Shown here: positions 19,301-26,857 of the stretch, in pieces | Layout: each line of letters opens with the position of its first letter | Position numbering within the stretch: the first letter of the stretch is position 1 | Assembly: GCA_031257555.1 (NCBI GenBank) | Contig: JAIROK010000002.1 | Span: forward strand, 1-39,232 | Reading direction: 5' to 3' | Origin: Campylobacteraceae bacterium | Lineage (GTDB): Bacteria; Campylobacterota; Campylobacteria; Campylobacterales; Campylobacteraceae | Length of the DNA: 39,232 nt | Position numbers and translations under genes: made by a program | The notes under the pieces: model-generated | What the model was told of the DNA's origin: nothing | Seen by the model: only the letters and a program-made list of their open reading frames with translations | Databases searched by the model: none

Positions 19301-22016
19301 TGTTTTTGAAAATATGCCAAACGGTTCGCATATGGGGACGATAAGCGTAAACGATATGGGTTATCCTATAACGAGTATGAGGCTTGAAGGATTTGGAGCT
19401 GAATACTTTAGTATAGATAATAACGGCAGAATAACTGTAGTGCATGGTGAAAATATAACTTTAAGCGATAAAGTTTATAATTTAAGAGTTATAGCCTCAA
19501 ACACTTTTGGTGACAGCGCGTCTTCACCCGTTACATTTACTATACATGACGATATACCTGTCATAGTAAAAGATATTTCTATAACGATAAAAGATAATAT
19601 CGCAGATGGTACGGTCATAGGAAGACCCTCTTATTATCCCGGACTTTCAAATATAAAAGAGTTTAAGCTTGAAGGGTATGGTGCTGAAAACTTCAACGTT
19701 AGTGCAGACGGAACCATAAGAGTTGCGCAAAGTGCCAATATAACGATTAATAATTCCCCTTATCGTTTATACATATCTGCTGAAAATGAACAGGGTATCA
19801 GTGAGCCGAAAACAGTAACTATAAATGTCATATCCTCACAAGTTGACAACATCGTATCTCTTTCCAGCTTTAGCGCAAATATATACGATAGTGCTGGTAA
19901 TAACTTTGTTGTTGGAAAGATAGCGTACAGTTACGGATATACTCCGCCAATAGCATTTAGTCTAAGCGGTGCGGGAAGCGAAAGATTTAGTATAAATTCC
20001 AATGGCGTTATAACTTTGATAGACAATACAAATCTAAACGCGGGAGATGTATTTGACCTTGAGGCAAACGCTTCAAATGAATATTTCTCAAGTACAAAAT
20101 CTAAAGTAAAGATAACGGTCATTGAAGATATGCCGCATTTATATGATTTTAGCGTTTCAATTGTAGAAGGTTTGGAAGGAGGTACCGCTATAGGCAAAGT
20201 GGGATACTCTTATGGGATAAATCGGATAGTAGAGTTTGAAATCATAGGGAACGATGATTTTACGATAGATAATAGTGGAATTATAAAAATAAAAGAGGGA
20301 GCCGTTATAGACTATGACGTTAAAAATCTGTACACATTTACTATTAAAGGTGTCAATGCTGTCGGCAAAATGACACAAAGCAGCGCTTCTGTTAGAATCA
20401 TAGACGATGCTCCTGTGTTGACGAACACCGTGCTAAGTATAATGGAAAACTCTTATGGGGGAGAAGTCGTAGGATATGTGAAAGTAAGTTCAAATGGTAA
20501 AAGCGTTATAACGTCATTTGCTCTAAGCGGTGAAGGAGCGGAAAAATTTAACATAAACGAGCAAGGACTTATAAGGCTTGGAATCGGAGCAGAGATAGAC
20601 TACGAGACAAAAAGCGTTTATAATTTGAGGGTAGTTGCTATAAATTCTCACGATACGAGCAATGAAGCAAACGTAACCATAAACGTTGTAAATGCGCCTG
20701 ATCAAGAACCTGTACTCATTCCAACTATGCTATATATGGATGAAAACTCGCCTGCCGGTACGACAGTGGGAAATATAGGCGTGTATTCTAACGGAGCGGA
20801 CGCTATAGTTTCGTTTGTCATAGAGGGTGTTAACAGCGATTGGTTTGATATAGACGATACTGGCAAAATAACCGTAGGTGAAAATGCAGTTTTAGATTAT
20901 GAAAAGAAAAAAACTTTTAATCTGAAAGTAAAAGCTACAAATAGTTACGGTTATAGTGCGCTTACGGATTTGACGATAAATTTAAATGATTTACCCGATA
21001 CCCCTCCGACCATAATATCAACGACGCTTTATGTAGATGAAAATGTACCTAAAGGTTCTTTTGTTGGACAACTTCGAGTGTACGGAGCTGGTTCTTCTAT
21101 CACTTCCATTGAATTTACGGGAGACGGCAGTGAGAATTTTAAAGTGTATGCTAACGGTACTGTTGTGACAGTAAAAGATTTGGACTATGAGCAGAAGACA
21201 AGCTATAGTTTTATAGCAACAGCAAGTAATGAGTTTTTTACAAGCAGCGCTGCAAATGTAGATATTCGTATTAATAATTTGCCGGATAGTCCTCCTATAT
21301 TAAATGATACGAGTCTTAGCATTTATAGAGAGACTCCTGTAAATAAAATGATAGGAGTTATATCGGTAAGTTCGACTATACACTGCGGTATAACAGGATA
21401 TGTGATAGATGACAACTCAGTATTTAGCATAAGAGATAGCGGAGAAGTTTATACAAATGCTGCTATAACCGAAAAAAGCAATTATACTGTGAATGTGTAT
21501 GCCAAAAGTTCATGTGGTGATAGCAATATTGTAAAGTTGACGGTAAATACGCAAAGCAGGATTATCGGTCAATTTACTAAAAGTATTTGCGATATCATTC
21601 TCTCATCAGATGATACGAAAGTATTTATGACTGATTATAGTGGCGGCAATTTGAGCATAGTCGATGTGAGCAACCCTGCAAATCCAACGCTTATCAGTTC
21701 AATCAATGTTGGAAAGTATACTTGCGGCATAGCTCTCTCATTAGATGACACAAAAGCATTTGTGACTAATTTTTATGATGGTAATTTGAAGATAATCGAT
21801 GTGAGTGACCCTGAAAATCCAATACTTATCAGTTTAATCCATGTTGGAAATGATGTTCAAAATATCGTTCTCTCCTCCGACAATACAAAAGCATTTGTGA
21901 CTGATTATGATGATGGCAATTTAAAAATAGTCGATGTGAACAACCCCGCAAATCCAATGCTTATCAGTTCAATCAGAGTTGGAAATTATGCTTACGACAT
22001 AGCTCTCTTCCGATGA
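16305..22016 (+). CDS. Giant exported hydrolase-like/cadherin-like/propeller protein, N-terminal part of a broken gene
   Basis: 1903 residues. A Sec signal peptide covers residues 1-19 (cleavage after NA). An alpha/beta-hydrolase-like region follows, with the nucleophile elbow AHSEG (Ser217) and a possible acid in TYDNDPI. The catalytic histidine is not obvious. SLSWTNADIDMDLKVSFPG at about residue 525 recalls DUF2135-like folds. Nine cadherin-like repeats of about 95 residues (about 890-1748) have the pattern ENxPxGTxVGxLxV...SGxGSENFxVxxxGxIxVxxxAxLDYExxxxYxLxVxAxNxxG. Then a beta-propeller begins with 45-residue blades. The frame ends in blade 4 at TGA 22014-22016 because of a 2-base deletion. 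The coding sequence continues in another frame. No sorting signal or transmembrane anchor was seen. Confidence 0.85.
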   Translation: MKKLFLILTFLFIPFYLNAQTIVIDERINDIYFANGIMNTEEDAWKSSSLLEKATLKDIYNGDIVSMKRETDFKLLYNHTYGLYADKLEAFNQKKAEHKYFWIVMEAFISIAGKTTKASIFTDAAKDEIADMIAQEVLNALKEGVITYGLEIIDQEQLKNVISALEKNYLKDKTAASLWSAISAASDILQNMDLNKQFDALTASISSGYQAIIVAHSEGNFFANDLDEKLNRDGKSWMKQYIKAISISNPANKIPFGGSHITYDNDPITIWLDRAEPSIPNPLRYRKFYSQYNYNGTLSDEDVLDIIKSIYSMSMPEECAVVLGFYFEEDISSSCYNNAGIALFDIANAKFNTFEYYMQEQFVSDIGTVHKNPSREYITNFLSKSITAFRTAPSQWKLKKKNNNCPASCSDKKREIEHKYSKAVNDMISASQLKVYPFSESGKLYPLEGWYAGDFIVSSDNDYAKAFSIEGGVVVMGNITESKGICYELKTIENDKPAKLLGTIKKDEAQKPTEPTSGYVEVSLSWTNADIDMDLKVSFPGVHDIQDECQLMEHFYTLDDRDVTPGLYPIYITYEANTTLNTSVKEMQDIVVTIKVPGATEARTVNLKTIDSSSHIADIKVEERKVEVVLRDNFQKSSTVLYYRPVSEYSVSGNAGYSGGYNSTLSSSGSWTSTYVSPPIKDYIYSIIWHISQALLGPLSGANINVYALEDYNLITNKGSNPVYSGISSYGSSIYTAGVINVPREITDSLDDDKLYIIEAKGGMDIDVNDDKVFDANPVVNTGTIRAVTSGSALKNIGFKLNILTEMAYQISKEHYDKNDISRFINKSDEAVKCLLNSDINLDNVTNTIDALYFTPYSDMDKLYRNYRSEFMPIINKIHNGGDIYKDSFKLYAKPLVAGGYFSINEDAPVGTIIGKMETDCVSESPVYLFTLSGTGSENFEVDGEGNLKVAKPLVYEDRRIYHFSVIGTNAYGDSPAKPVYITVTADNSPVITSTLTSYVFENMPNGSHMGTISVNDMGYPITSMRLEGFGAEYFSIDNNGRITVVHGENITLSDKVYNLRVIASNTFGDSASSPVTFTIHDDIPVIVKDISITIKDNIADGTVIGRPSYYPGLSNIKEFKLEGYGAENFNVSADGTIRVAQSANITINNSPYRLYISAENEQGISEPKTVTINVISSQVDNIVSLSSFSANIYDSAGNNFVVGKIAYSYGYTPPIAFSLSGAGSERFSINSNGVITLIDNTNLNAGDVFDLEANASNEYFSSTKSKVKITVIEDMPHLYDFSVSIVEGLEGGTAIGKVGYSYGINRIVEFEIIGNDDFTIDNSGIIKIKEGAVIDYDVKNLYTFTIKGVNAVGKMTQSSASVRIIDDAPVLTNTVLSIMENSYGGEVVGYVKVSSNGKSVITSFALSGEGAEKFNINEQGLIRLGIGAEIDYETKSVYNLRVVAINSHDTSNEANVTINVVNAPDQEPVLIPTMLYMDENSPAGTTVGNIGVYSNGADAIVSFVIEGVNSDWFDIDDTGKITVGENAVLDYEKKKTFNLKVKATNSYGYSALTDLTINLNDLPDTPPTIISTTLYVDENVPKGSFVGQLRVYGAGSSITSIEFTGDGSENFKVYANGTVVTVKDLDYEQKTSYSFIATASNEFFTSSAANVDIRINNLPDSPPILNDTSLSIYRETPVNKMIGVISVSSTIHCGITGYVIDDNSVFSIRDSGEVYTNAAITEKSNYTVNVYAKSSCGDSNIVKLTVNTQSRIIGQFTKSICDIILSSDDTKVFMTDYSGGNLSIVDVSNPANPTLISSINVGKYTCGIALSLDDTKAFVTNFYDGNLKIIDVSDPENPILISLIHVGNDVQNIVLSSDNTKAFVTDYDDGNLKIVDVNNPANPMLISSIRVGNYAYDIALFR
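18979..21550 (+). repeat. Nine tandem cadherin-like repeats
   Basis: The repeats are about 95 codons each and diverged from each other in DNA, joined by short linkers such as LPDTPPTI or LPDSPPIL. Each has one 'SGxGSENF' turn and ends in an 'SNxFGxSxxxxVxIxV' strand. The ninth (from about 21280) differs. It has Cys in TIHCGITG and SSCGDSN, and lacks the ENxPxG and LDYE motifs. Confidence 0.8.
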
Positions 22017-22490
22017 TACAAAAGCATTTGTGACTGATTATGATGACGGCAATTTGAAAATAGTCGATGTGAACAACCCCGCAAATCCAATGCTTATCAG
22101 TTAAATCAGAGTTGGAAATTATGCTTACGACATAGCTCTCTCTTCCGATGATACAAAAGCATTTGTGACTGATTATTATAATGGCAATTTGACGATAGTC
22201 GATGTGAGCAACCCTGCAAATCCAATACTTATCAGTTCAATCAAATTCAAAGGTGGTACTCACGACGTAATTCTTTCATCAGATGATACAAAAGTGTTTG
22301 TGACTGGTTATTATGATAGCAATTTGAACATAGTCGATGTGAACAATCTTGCAAATCCAATGCTTATTGGTTCAATCAATGTCGGAAATTATATTCGCGA
22401 CATAACCCTATCCTCTGACAATACAAAAGCATTTGTAGCAACAGACGGAGGTTTAATAATAATAGACATTGAAGAATTTATCAACAATCA
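21560..22490 (+). repeat. Propeller 1: seven blades of about 45 codons
   Basis: The blades follow the consensus SSDDTKAFVTDYDDGNLKIV followed by DVSNPANPILISSINVG, on a 135-base period. This is an LVIVD/YVTN-type propeller. Counting the damaged blade 4 gives seven blades, closing with ATDGGLIIIDIEEF. Blade DNA is very similar between copies, especially blades 3 and 4. Confidence 0.8.
22002..22104 (+). pseudogene. Double lesion that splits the giant gene
   Basis: Blade 4 of the first propeller carries two defects. At 22002-22010 the sequence GCTCTCTTC lacks one CT compared with GCTCTCTCTTC at the same place one repeat later (22134-22144), which shifts the frame. In the shifted frame the repeat continues to AGT TAA at 22099-22104, where neighbouring repeats read AGT TCA, so a nonsense change is also present. 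The spacing of repeat starts (GCATTTGTGA at 21891, 22024 and 22159) is 133 and then 135 bases. Elsewhere it is 135, which confirms the 2-base loss. Confidence 0.85.
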
Positions 22491-25400
22491 GCTGCCGCCT
22501 ATCATTCAAAGCGGTTTAACATTGCAAGTCAATGAAAACTCTCTTGGCGGAACATTTGTAGGACAGTTGAATGTATATAATGCTTATACAATAAATTTAT
22601 CAGGTACAGGAAGCGAAAATTTCAAAGTTTATAATAACGGAACTATAGTTGTAGCCGAAGGGGCAAATTTGGACTATGAAAGTAAAACCGGATACGCACT
22701 AAAAGCAACAGCTGTAAATGACTATGGCAATAGCAATACAGTCAGTATTTATATAAACATAAACAATTTACTTGATATTTTGCCTGTTTTGCAAGACACT
22801 CATCTTGATATATATAAAATAACACCTGCAGATACAACTATAGGAGTTATCAAAGTAACCTCGTCCATGCATTGCAATGTGATAGAGTATATATCGGATG
22901 ACAACTCCATGTTTGGGGTAAGAGACAATGGCGATGTTTATACAAAGACCATTACGTCAAAAGGAAATTATACTATAAACGTATATGCTCTAAGCAGCTG
23001 CGGCAATAGCAATACCGTGAAATTAACAATAAGTGCTGATAACATAATGGGTTCAATAAATAGTATGCAAGCTTACAATGTCGTTCTCTCTTCTGATGAT
23101 ACAAAAGCGTTTGTGACTGATTGTTTCGGCAACAATTTGAATATAATTGATGTGAGTAACCCTGCAAATCCAATACTTATCAGTTCAATCCATGTCGGAA
23201 ATTTTCGTGGCGTAACTCTCTCTTCAGATGACACAAGGGTATTTGTGGTTGATGATGACGGCAATTTGAAAATAGTCGATGTGAACAACCCCGCAAATCC
23301 AATACTTATCAGTTCAATTTATGTTGGAGGTTATATTTACGATGTCGTTCTCTCCTCCGACAATACAAAAGCATTTGTGAATGATTATCTCGGCGGCAAT
23401 TTGACGATAGTTATTGTGAGCAACCCTGCAAATCCAATACTTATCAGTTCAATCTATGTTGGAGATACTTATGGTGTAACTCTCTCATCTGATGATACAA
23501 AAGTGTTTGTAGTTGGCAGTAGGAATTTGAAAATAGTCGATGTGAGCAACCCTGCAAATCCAATACTTATCAGTTCAATCAATGTTGGAAATTATGCTTA
23601 CGACATAGCTCTCTCCTCCGACAATACAAAAGCATTTGTGACTAATTATGATAATGGCAATTTGAAAATAGTTGATGTGAGTAACCCTGCAAATCCAATA
23701 CTTATCAGTTCAATCGAAGTTGCAGTATTATATTATGCTCACGATGTAACTCTCTCCTTCGATGATACAAAGGCATTTGTGACTAATTATGATAATGGCA
23801 ATTTGAAAATAGTTGATGTGAGCAACCCTGCAAATCCAATACTTATCAGTTCAATCAATGTTGGAAATTATGCTTACGACACAGCTCTCTCCTCCGACAA
23901 TACAAAAGCATTTGTAGCAACAGACGGAGGTTTAATAATAATAGACATTGAAGAATTTATCAACAATCAGCTGCCGCCTATCATTAAAAACGATTTAACA
24001 TTGCAAGTCAATGAAAACTCTCCTGGCGGAACATTTGTGGGACAGTTGGCTGTATATAATTTGGATAGTGTGACATCTATAGTTTTAAGCGGATATGGCG
24101 CTGACAATTTCAAGGTTTATAATAACGGAACTATAGTCGTAGCCGAAAGGGCAAATTTAAACTATGAGAGGCAATCAACATATGTTATAAAAGCAACAGC
24201 TGCAAATAGTTATGGATATAGTGCGCTTGTTGATTTGACGATAAACTTGAATGATTTACCCGATACTCCGCCTGTTGTTGCAGATTTTCAAGATTTTTCA
24301 GTCGATGAGGGTTCTCTTGGCGGGACAATCGTAGGAAAACTTATTATAAATAATGTTTTTTCCCCGATAACCTCTATAAAATTGAGCGGCAACGGAGCTG
24401 AAAAATTTAGAGTTGATAATAACGGAACTATAACCGTAGCCGAAGGGGCAAATCTCAATTATGAAATAAGTAATATTTATAAGTTATATGTAATTGCTTA
24501 CAATGAATTTGGAGCAAGTAGTATGGTATATATATCTATATTTGTTAATAATTTCCCAAATCCGTATATTTCGTATAGTTGGTTTGATATTAATGAGAAT
24601 TTACCTTCGGGAACAGTTGTAGGCAAACTAACCGTTGAAGATTACGGCAGCCCTATCGCCTCAATATATTTTGAAGGTATAGGAAGCGAAAACTTTGATA
24701 TAGCTCTTGATGGAACGATAATCGTGGCAAACAATGCTATTTTGGATTATGAAACAAAACGATACTATAATTTTAGAGTTTTTGCGGTTAATAATTATGG
24801 AAAAAGTGATGGTACGGTAATATCTATATATTTAAACAATATTCCGGATTCTCCTCCTGTTGTATCTGGAGCCATCATAAAACTTGATAATAACGCTCAA
24901 GCTGGAGATGAAGTCGGCTATTTATCAATTTATACCGATGGCAGCGGGATAGACGATATATATCTGTCCGGTGAAGGAAGCGAGAATTTTGACATGGATT
25001 TTAGCGATTGTCATACTGGTGATTATCATTGCTCTTTATATATACGCGTGTCGGAAAGCGCCAATCTTGACTACTTCAATGATGGCATATATAAAATATA
25101 TATAAGTGTGTCTAATGAGTTTGGAAACAGCAGCGCTGATATTTGGATAGTTTCAAAAAGAGGTTCCGAGGCATTGCCGCCGGAGTTTGACAATATCACT
25201 TTTGTTACTTTTGGAGGCGATATGGAAAATGGTTATCGCATAGGCAATATATATCCGGTATCAGAAAATCACTGTGAAATAACAGATTATTTTACAGATA
25301 ATGATAAATTTACTATCCGGTGGAATTGGCAAGATAGATACATTGAAATTAGCTCTAATGAATTTATGCAAGGCGGTAAAGTCTATCATCTTAACATATA

Positions 25401-26436
25401 TGCAAATAGCACTTGTGGAGTCAGCAATGGTGCAGGCATTACGGTAGATGCAATGGATAGAACTACTGCTTTTGATGCAACCGGATATGACTATGAGTAT
25501 TTATCGTTAGTAGACAATGAAACAAAACTGTTTGTCGGCGATAGCTATAATACTAATTCTACATATGTTGTGGATTTGAAAAGCGGTGAAAGTATTCGTT
25601 TAAATTTACAAATCGGCAAAGACAAAAATGTATTATCAAGTATCGCATCAAAAGACGGTAAATATCTATATGCAGTCATTTGTGAGTATAATGTAAGTTG
25701 TGTTCTAAATATTTATGATATGAGTTCCCCTTACAGTCCTGTACTTATAGGCTTGTTTAATATGGGTTACCTTGATATGTACGATTTGAAAACGATACTG
25801 TCAAAAGACGGCAGCAAACTGTTTTTGCCAAGCAATAATACTGTTTATATAATAAATGTAAACAATCCTTATTTGCCTGAGATGATTAGTAAAATAGGTT
25901 CATATAATGAGATAACGATGGTATCAATATCAAAAGATGAAAAAGTCATGTATATCATAGGGTATGATAATTCCGGTTCAATTGCTATGCAAAGATATGA
26001 TATAAGTTCTTTGTATAATCCCGTCAGACTGGCTCCGATCTCTTTTAAAAACTCATATGCGATCATCGGCATGTCTGAGGATGATAATTTAGTTTATACA
26101 TCAGGCAAATATGGGTTGGCAACTTATGATGTATCTGATGCCAATAATCTTACACTGGTTAATTTGTATAGCAGACCAGGATCTTATTATCATATGGAGT
26201 ATATGAATGTTCCAATAACTTTAAATAACAACAAGTTGCTTGTTAGCAGCAAAACAGGAAAACCATTTACGATATTTGATTTAAGTGATCCGAAAAAACC
26301 GTATGTTAGTGCTATAATGGCGATCAGCTCCCCATTTTATTTTTATAAAGGACTTATTTTAACGGCAGACGAGTCGAAGGTGTTTGCGTTAGGAGATAAT
26401 GTTCTAATGATGGATATTGAAGGTATTGGAAAGTAG
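22165..26436 (+). CDS. Downstream part of the broken giant protein: propellers and cadherin-like repeats
   Basis: The frame is open from 22105 to the TAG at 26434-26436. The first possible start, GTG at 22165, is mid-repeat, has no ribosome binding site and no signal peptide, so independent translation and export are unlikely. In order it encodes propeller 1 blades 5-7, cadherin-like repeat 10, the cysteine-pair repeat 11, propeller 2, repeats 12-15, cysteine-pair repeat 16 and a divergent propeller 3 that ends the protein. With the deleted CT restored and the TAA ignored, 16305-26436 is exactly 3378 codons including the stop. No further stops occur in 4.3 kb, so the damage is recent, or is an assembly error. 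Confidence 0.75.
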   Translation: MTDYYNGNLTIVDVSNPANPILISSIKFKGGTHDVILSSDDTKVFVTGYYDSNLNIVDVNNLANPMLIGSINVGNYIRDITLSSDNTKAFVATDGGLIIIDIEEFINNQLPPIIQSGLTLQVNENSLGGTFVGQLNVYNAYTINLSGTGSENFKVYNNGTIVVAEGANLDYESKTGYALKATAVNDYGNSNTVSIYININNLLDILPVLQDTHLDIYKITPADTTIGVIKVTSSMHCNVIEYISDDNSMFGVRDNGDVYTKTITSKGNYTINVYALSSCGNSNTVKLTISADNIMGSINSMQAYNVVLSSDDTKAFVTDCFGNNLNIIDVSNPANPILISSIHVGNFRGVTLSSDDTRVFVVDDDGNLKIVDVNNPANPILISSIYVGGYIYDVVLSSDNTKAFVNDYLGGNLTIVIVSNPANPILISSIYVGDTYGVTLSSDDTKVFVVGSRNLKIVDVSNPANPILISSINVGNYAYDIALSSDNTKAFVTNYDNGNLKIVDVSNPANPILISSIEVAVLYYAHDVTLSFDDTKAFVTNYDNGNLKIVDVSNPANPILISSINVGNYAYDTALSSDNTKAFVATDGGLIIIDIEEFINNQLPPIIKNDLTLQVNENSPGGTFVGQLAVYNLDSVTSIVLSGYGADNFKVYNNGTIVVAERANLNYERQSTYVIKATAANSYGYSALVDLTINLNDLPDTPPVVADFQDFSVDEGSLGGTIVGKLIINNVFSPITSIKLSGNGAEKFRVDNNGTITVAEGANLNYEISNIYKLYVIAYNEFGASSMVYISIFVNNFPNPYISYSWFDINENLPSGTVVGKLTVEDYGSPIASIYFEGIGSENFDIALDGTIIVANNAILDYETKRYYNFRVFAVNNYGKSDGTVISIYLNNIPDSPPVVSGAIIKLDNNAQAGDEVGYLSIYTDGSGIDDIYLSGEGSENFDMDFSDCHTGDYHCSLYIRVSESANLDYFNDGIYKIYISVSNEFGNSSADIWIVSKRGSEALPPEFDNITFVTFGGDMENGYRIGNIYPVSENHCEITDYFTDNDKFTIRWNWQDRYIEISSNEFMQGGKVYHLNIYANSTCGVSNGAGITVDAMDRTTAFDATGYDYEYLSLVDNETKLFVGDSYNTNSTYVVDLKSGESIRLNLQIGKDKNVLSSIASKDGKYLYAVICEYNVSCVLNIYDMSSPYSPVLIGLFNMGYLDMYDLKTILSKDGSKLFLPSNNTVYIINVNNPYLPEMISKIGSYNEITMVSISKDEKVMYIIGYDNSGSIAMQRYDISSLYNPVRLAPISFKNSYAIIGMSEDDNLVYTSGKYGLATYDVSDANNLTLVNLYSRPGSYYHMEYMNVPITLNNNKLLVSSKTGKPFTIFDLSDPKKPYVSAIMAISSPFYFYKGLILTADESKVFALGDNVLMMDIEGIGK
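22417..22569 (+). repeat. Long direct repeat, copy 1 (partner at 23896-24048)
   Basis: This 153-base stretch encodes the last propeller blade and the first strands of the following cadherin-like repeat. It is nearly identical to 23896-24048, 1479 bases (493 codons) downstream. Only a few substitutions were seen, for example in ATCATTCAAAGCGG versus ATCATTAAAAACGA. It marks an in-frame duplication of a cadherin plus propeller module. Confidence 0.8.
23041..23985 (+). repeat. Propeller 2: seven blades
   Basis: The same blade consensus as propeller 1, with the last blade again ATDGGLIIIDIEEF. Blades 5 and 6 (TNYDNGNLKIVDVSNPANPI) are almost identical in DNA. Some blades vary in length (SRN for blade 4, an extra VLYY before blade 6). 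All seven are in frame. Confidence 0.8.
23896..24048 (+). repeat. Long direct repeat, copy 2 (partner at 22417-22569)
   Basis: This is the second copy of the 153-base direct repeat, joining propeller 2 to cadherin-like repeat 12. Recombination between the copies would delete or duplicate 493 codons without changing the frame. Confidence 0.8.
25460..26433 (+). repeat. Propeller 3: diverged seven-bladed C-terminal propeller
   Basis: Seven blade cores can be followed: LFVGDS..YVVDLKS, YLYAVI..LNIYDMSSP, LFLPSN..IINVNNP, MYIIGY..QRYDISS, VYTSGK..TYDVSDA, LLVSSK..TIFDLSDP and VFALGD..MMDIEG. It is much more diverged than propellers 1 and 2. It forms the C terminus of the protein. Confidence 0.65.
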
Positions 26437-26448
26437 ATTTTTAGACAT

Positions 26449-26480
26449 AATAAGGCAATGCTTGATACGCTTGCCTTATT
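26449..26480 (+). terminator. Hairpin just after the giant gene
   Basis: AATAAGGCAA at 26449-26458 pairs perfectly with TTGCCTTATT at 26471-26480 around a 12-base loop. No U-run follows, so it may protect the mRNA end or weakly pause polymerase. The hairpin at 26550-26574 is the better terminator. Confidence 0.4.
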
Positions 26481-26549
26481 GCTTATTGAATTTGTATGAA
26501 CTTCAAAAACAAAAAACTTTATATATAGATAATATGATTTTAGAGGTAA

Positions 26550-26580
26550 TTTTCGGGCGTTTGCAGCCCGAAAAGTTTTT
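26550..26580 (+). terminator. Intrinsic terminator between convergent genes
   Basis: TTTTCGGGC at 26550-26558 pairs with GCCCGAAAA at 26566-26574 around a 7-base loop, followed by GTTTTT on the plus strand. It ends the giant-gene operon. Read on the minus strand it lies just after the DUF465 stop, with a weaker tail, so it could act in both directions. Confidence 0.8.
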
Positions 26581-26806
26581 AGAGGCTATTCTCTTTTTTG
26601 TATTTTATTATAAGTGCATAGGCTTCATCTTTTAATAGCAGCTTCTCTTTTTTCAGCTTTTCAAGCTCCAAATGTTCCATATATTCACGACCCTCTTCAA
26701 CATTTAGTATCTTTTGGTCAAGCTCGTTGTGCTTTTCAAAAATCTTAGCAAAGTGCGCATCTTCTTGTTTTAGTTTTGTGATAATGTCACGGTACTCGTG
26801 CAACAT
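26579..26806 (-). CDS. DUF465 (YdcH-like) small coiled-coil protein
   Basis: A 75-residue, highly charged, mostly helical protein. The pattern LHEYRDIITKLKQEDAHFAK, then the conserved HNELDQKI, then a Leu-Lys helix ending KKENSL, is typical of DUF465/YdcH proteins, whose function is unknown. AAGGAG lies upstream of the ATG on the minus strand. It is the last gene of the rpmB-kch-argJ-DUF465 run, 51 bases after argJ. Confidence 0.85.
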   Translation of the reverse strand: MLHEYRDIITKLKQEDAHFAKIFEKHNELDQKILNVEEGREYMEHLELEKLKKEKLLLKDEAYALIIKYKKENSL

Positions 26807-26857
26807 AGCATCTCCTTATAAAAATTTTTTTATTTTAACGATTTTGTTATTAAAACC

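Noticed and set aside
22002-22010. CT tract as a phase-variation switch
   Set aside because: The tract is only three or four CT units, and the separate TAA at 22102 would still stop translation after a slip back into frame.
22165-22200. Independent start of a second propeller protein at GTG 22165
   Set aside because: The GTG is a valine codon in the middle of a blade, with no ribosome binding site and no signal peptide; the region is the continuation of the broken frame.
21560-23985. CRISPR-like array because of regular repeats
   Set aside because: The 135-base period is coding, with no short invariant repeat and unique spacer pattern; it encodes propeller blades.
26417-26635. Plus-strand open frame of 72 codons downstream of the giant gene
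   Set aside because: It begins inside the last codons of the giant gene, runs through two hairpins and overlaps the DUF465 gene; it has no ribosome binding site.
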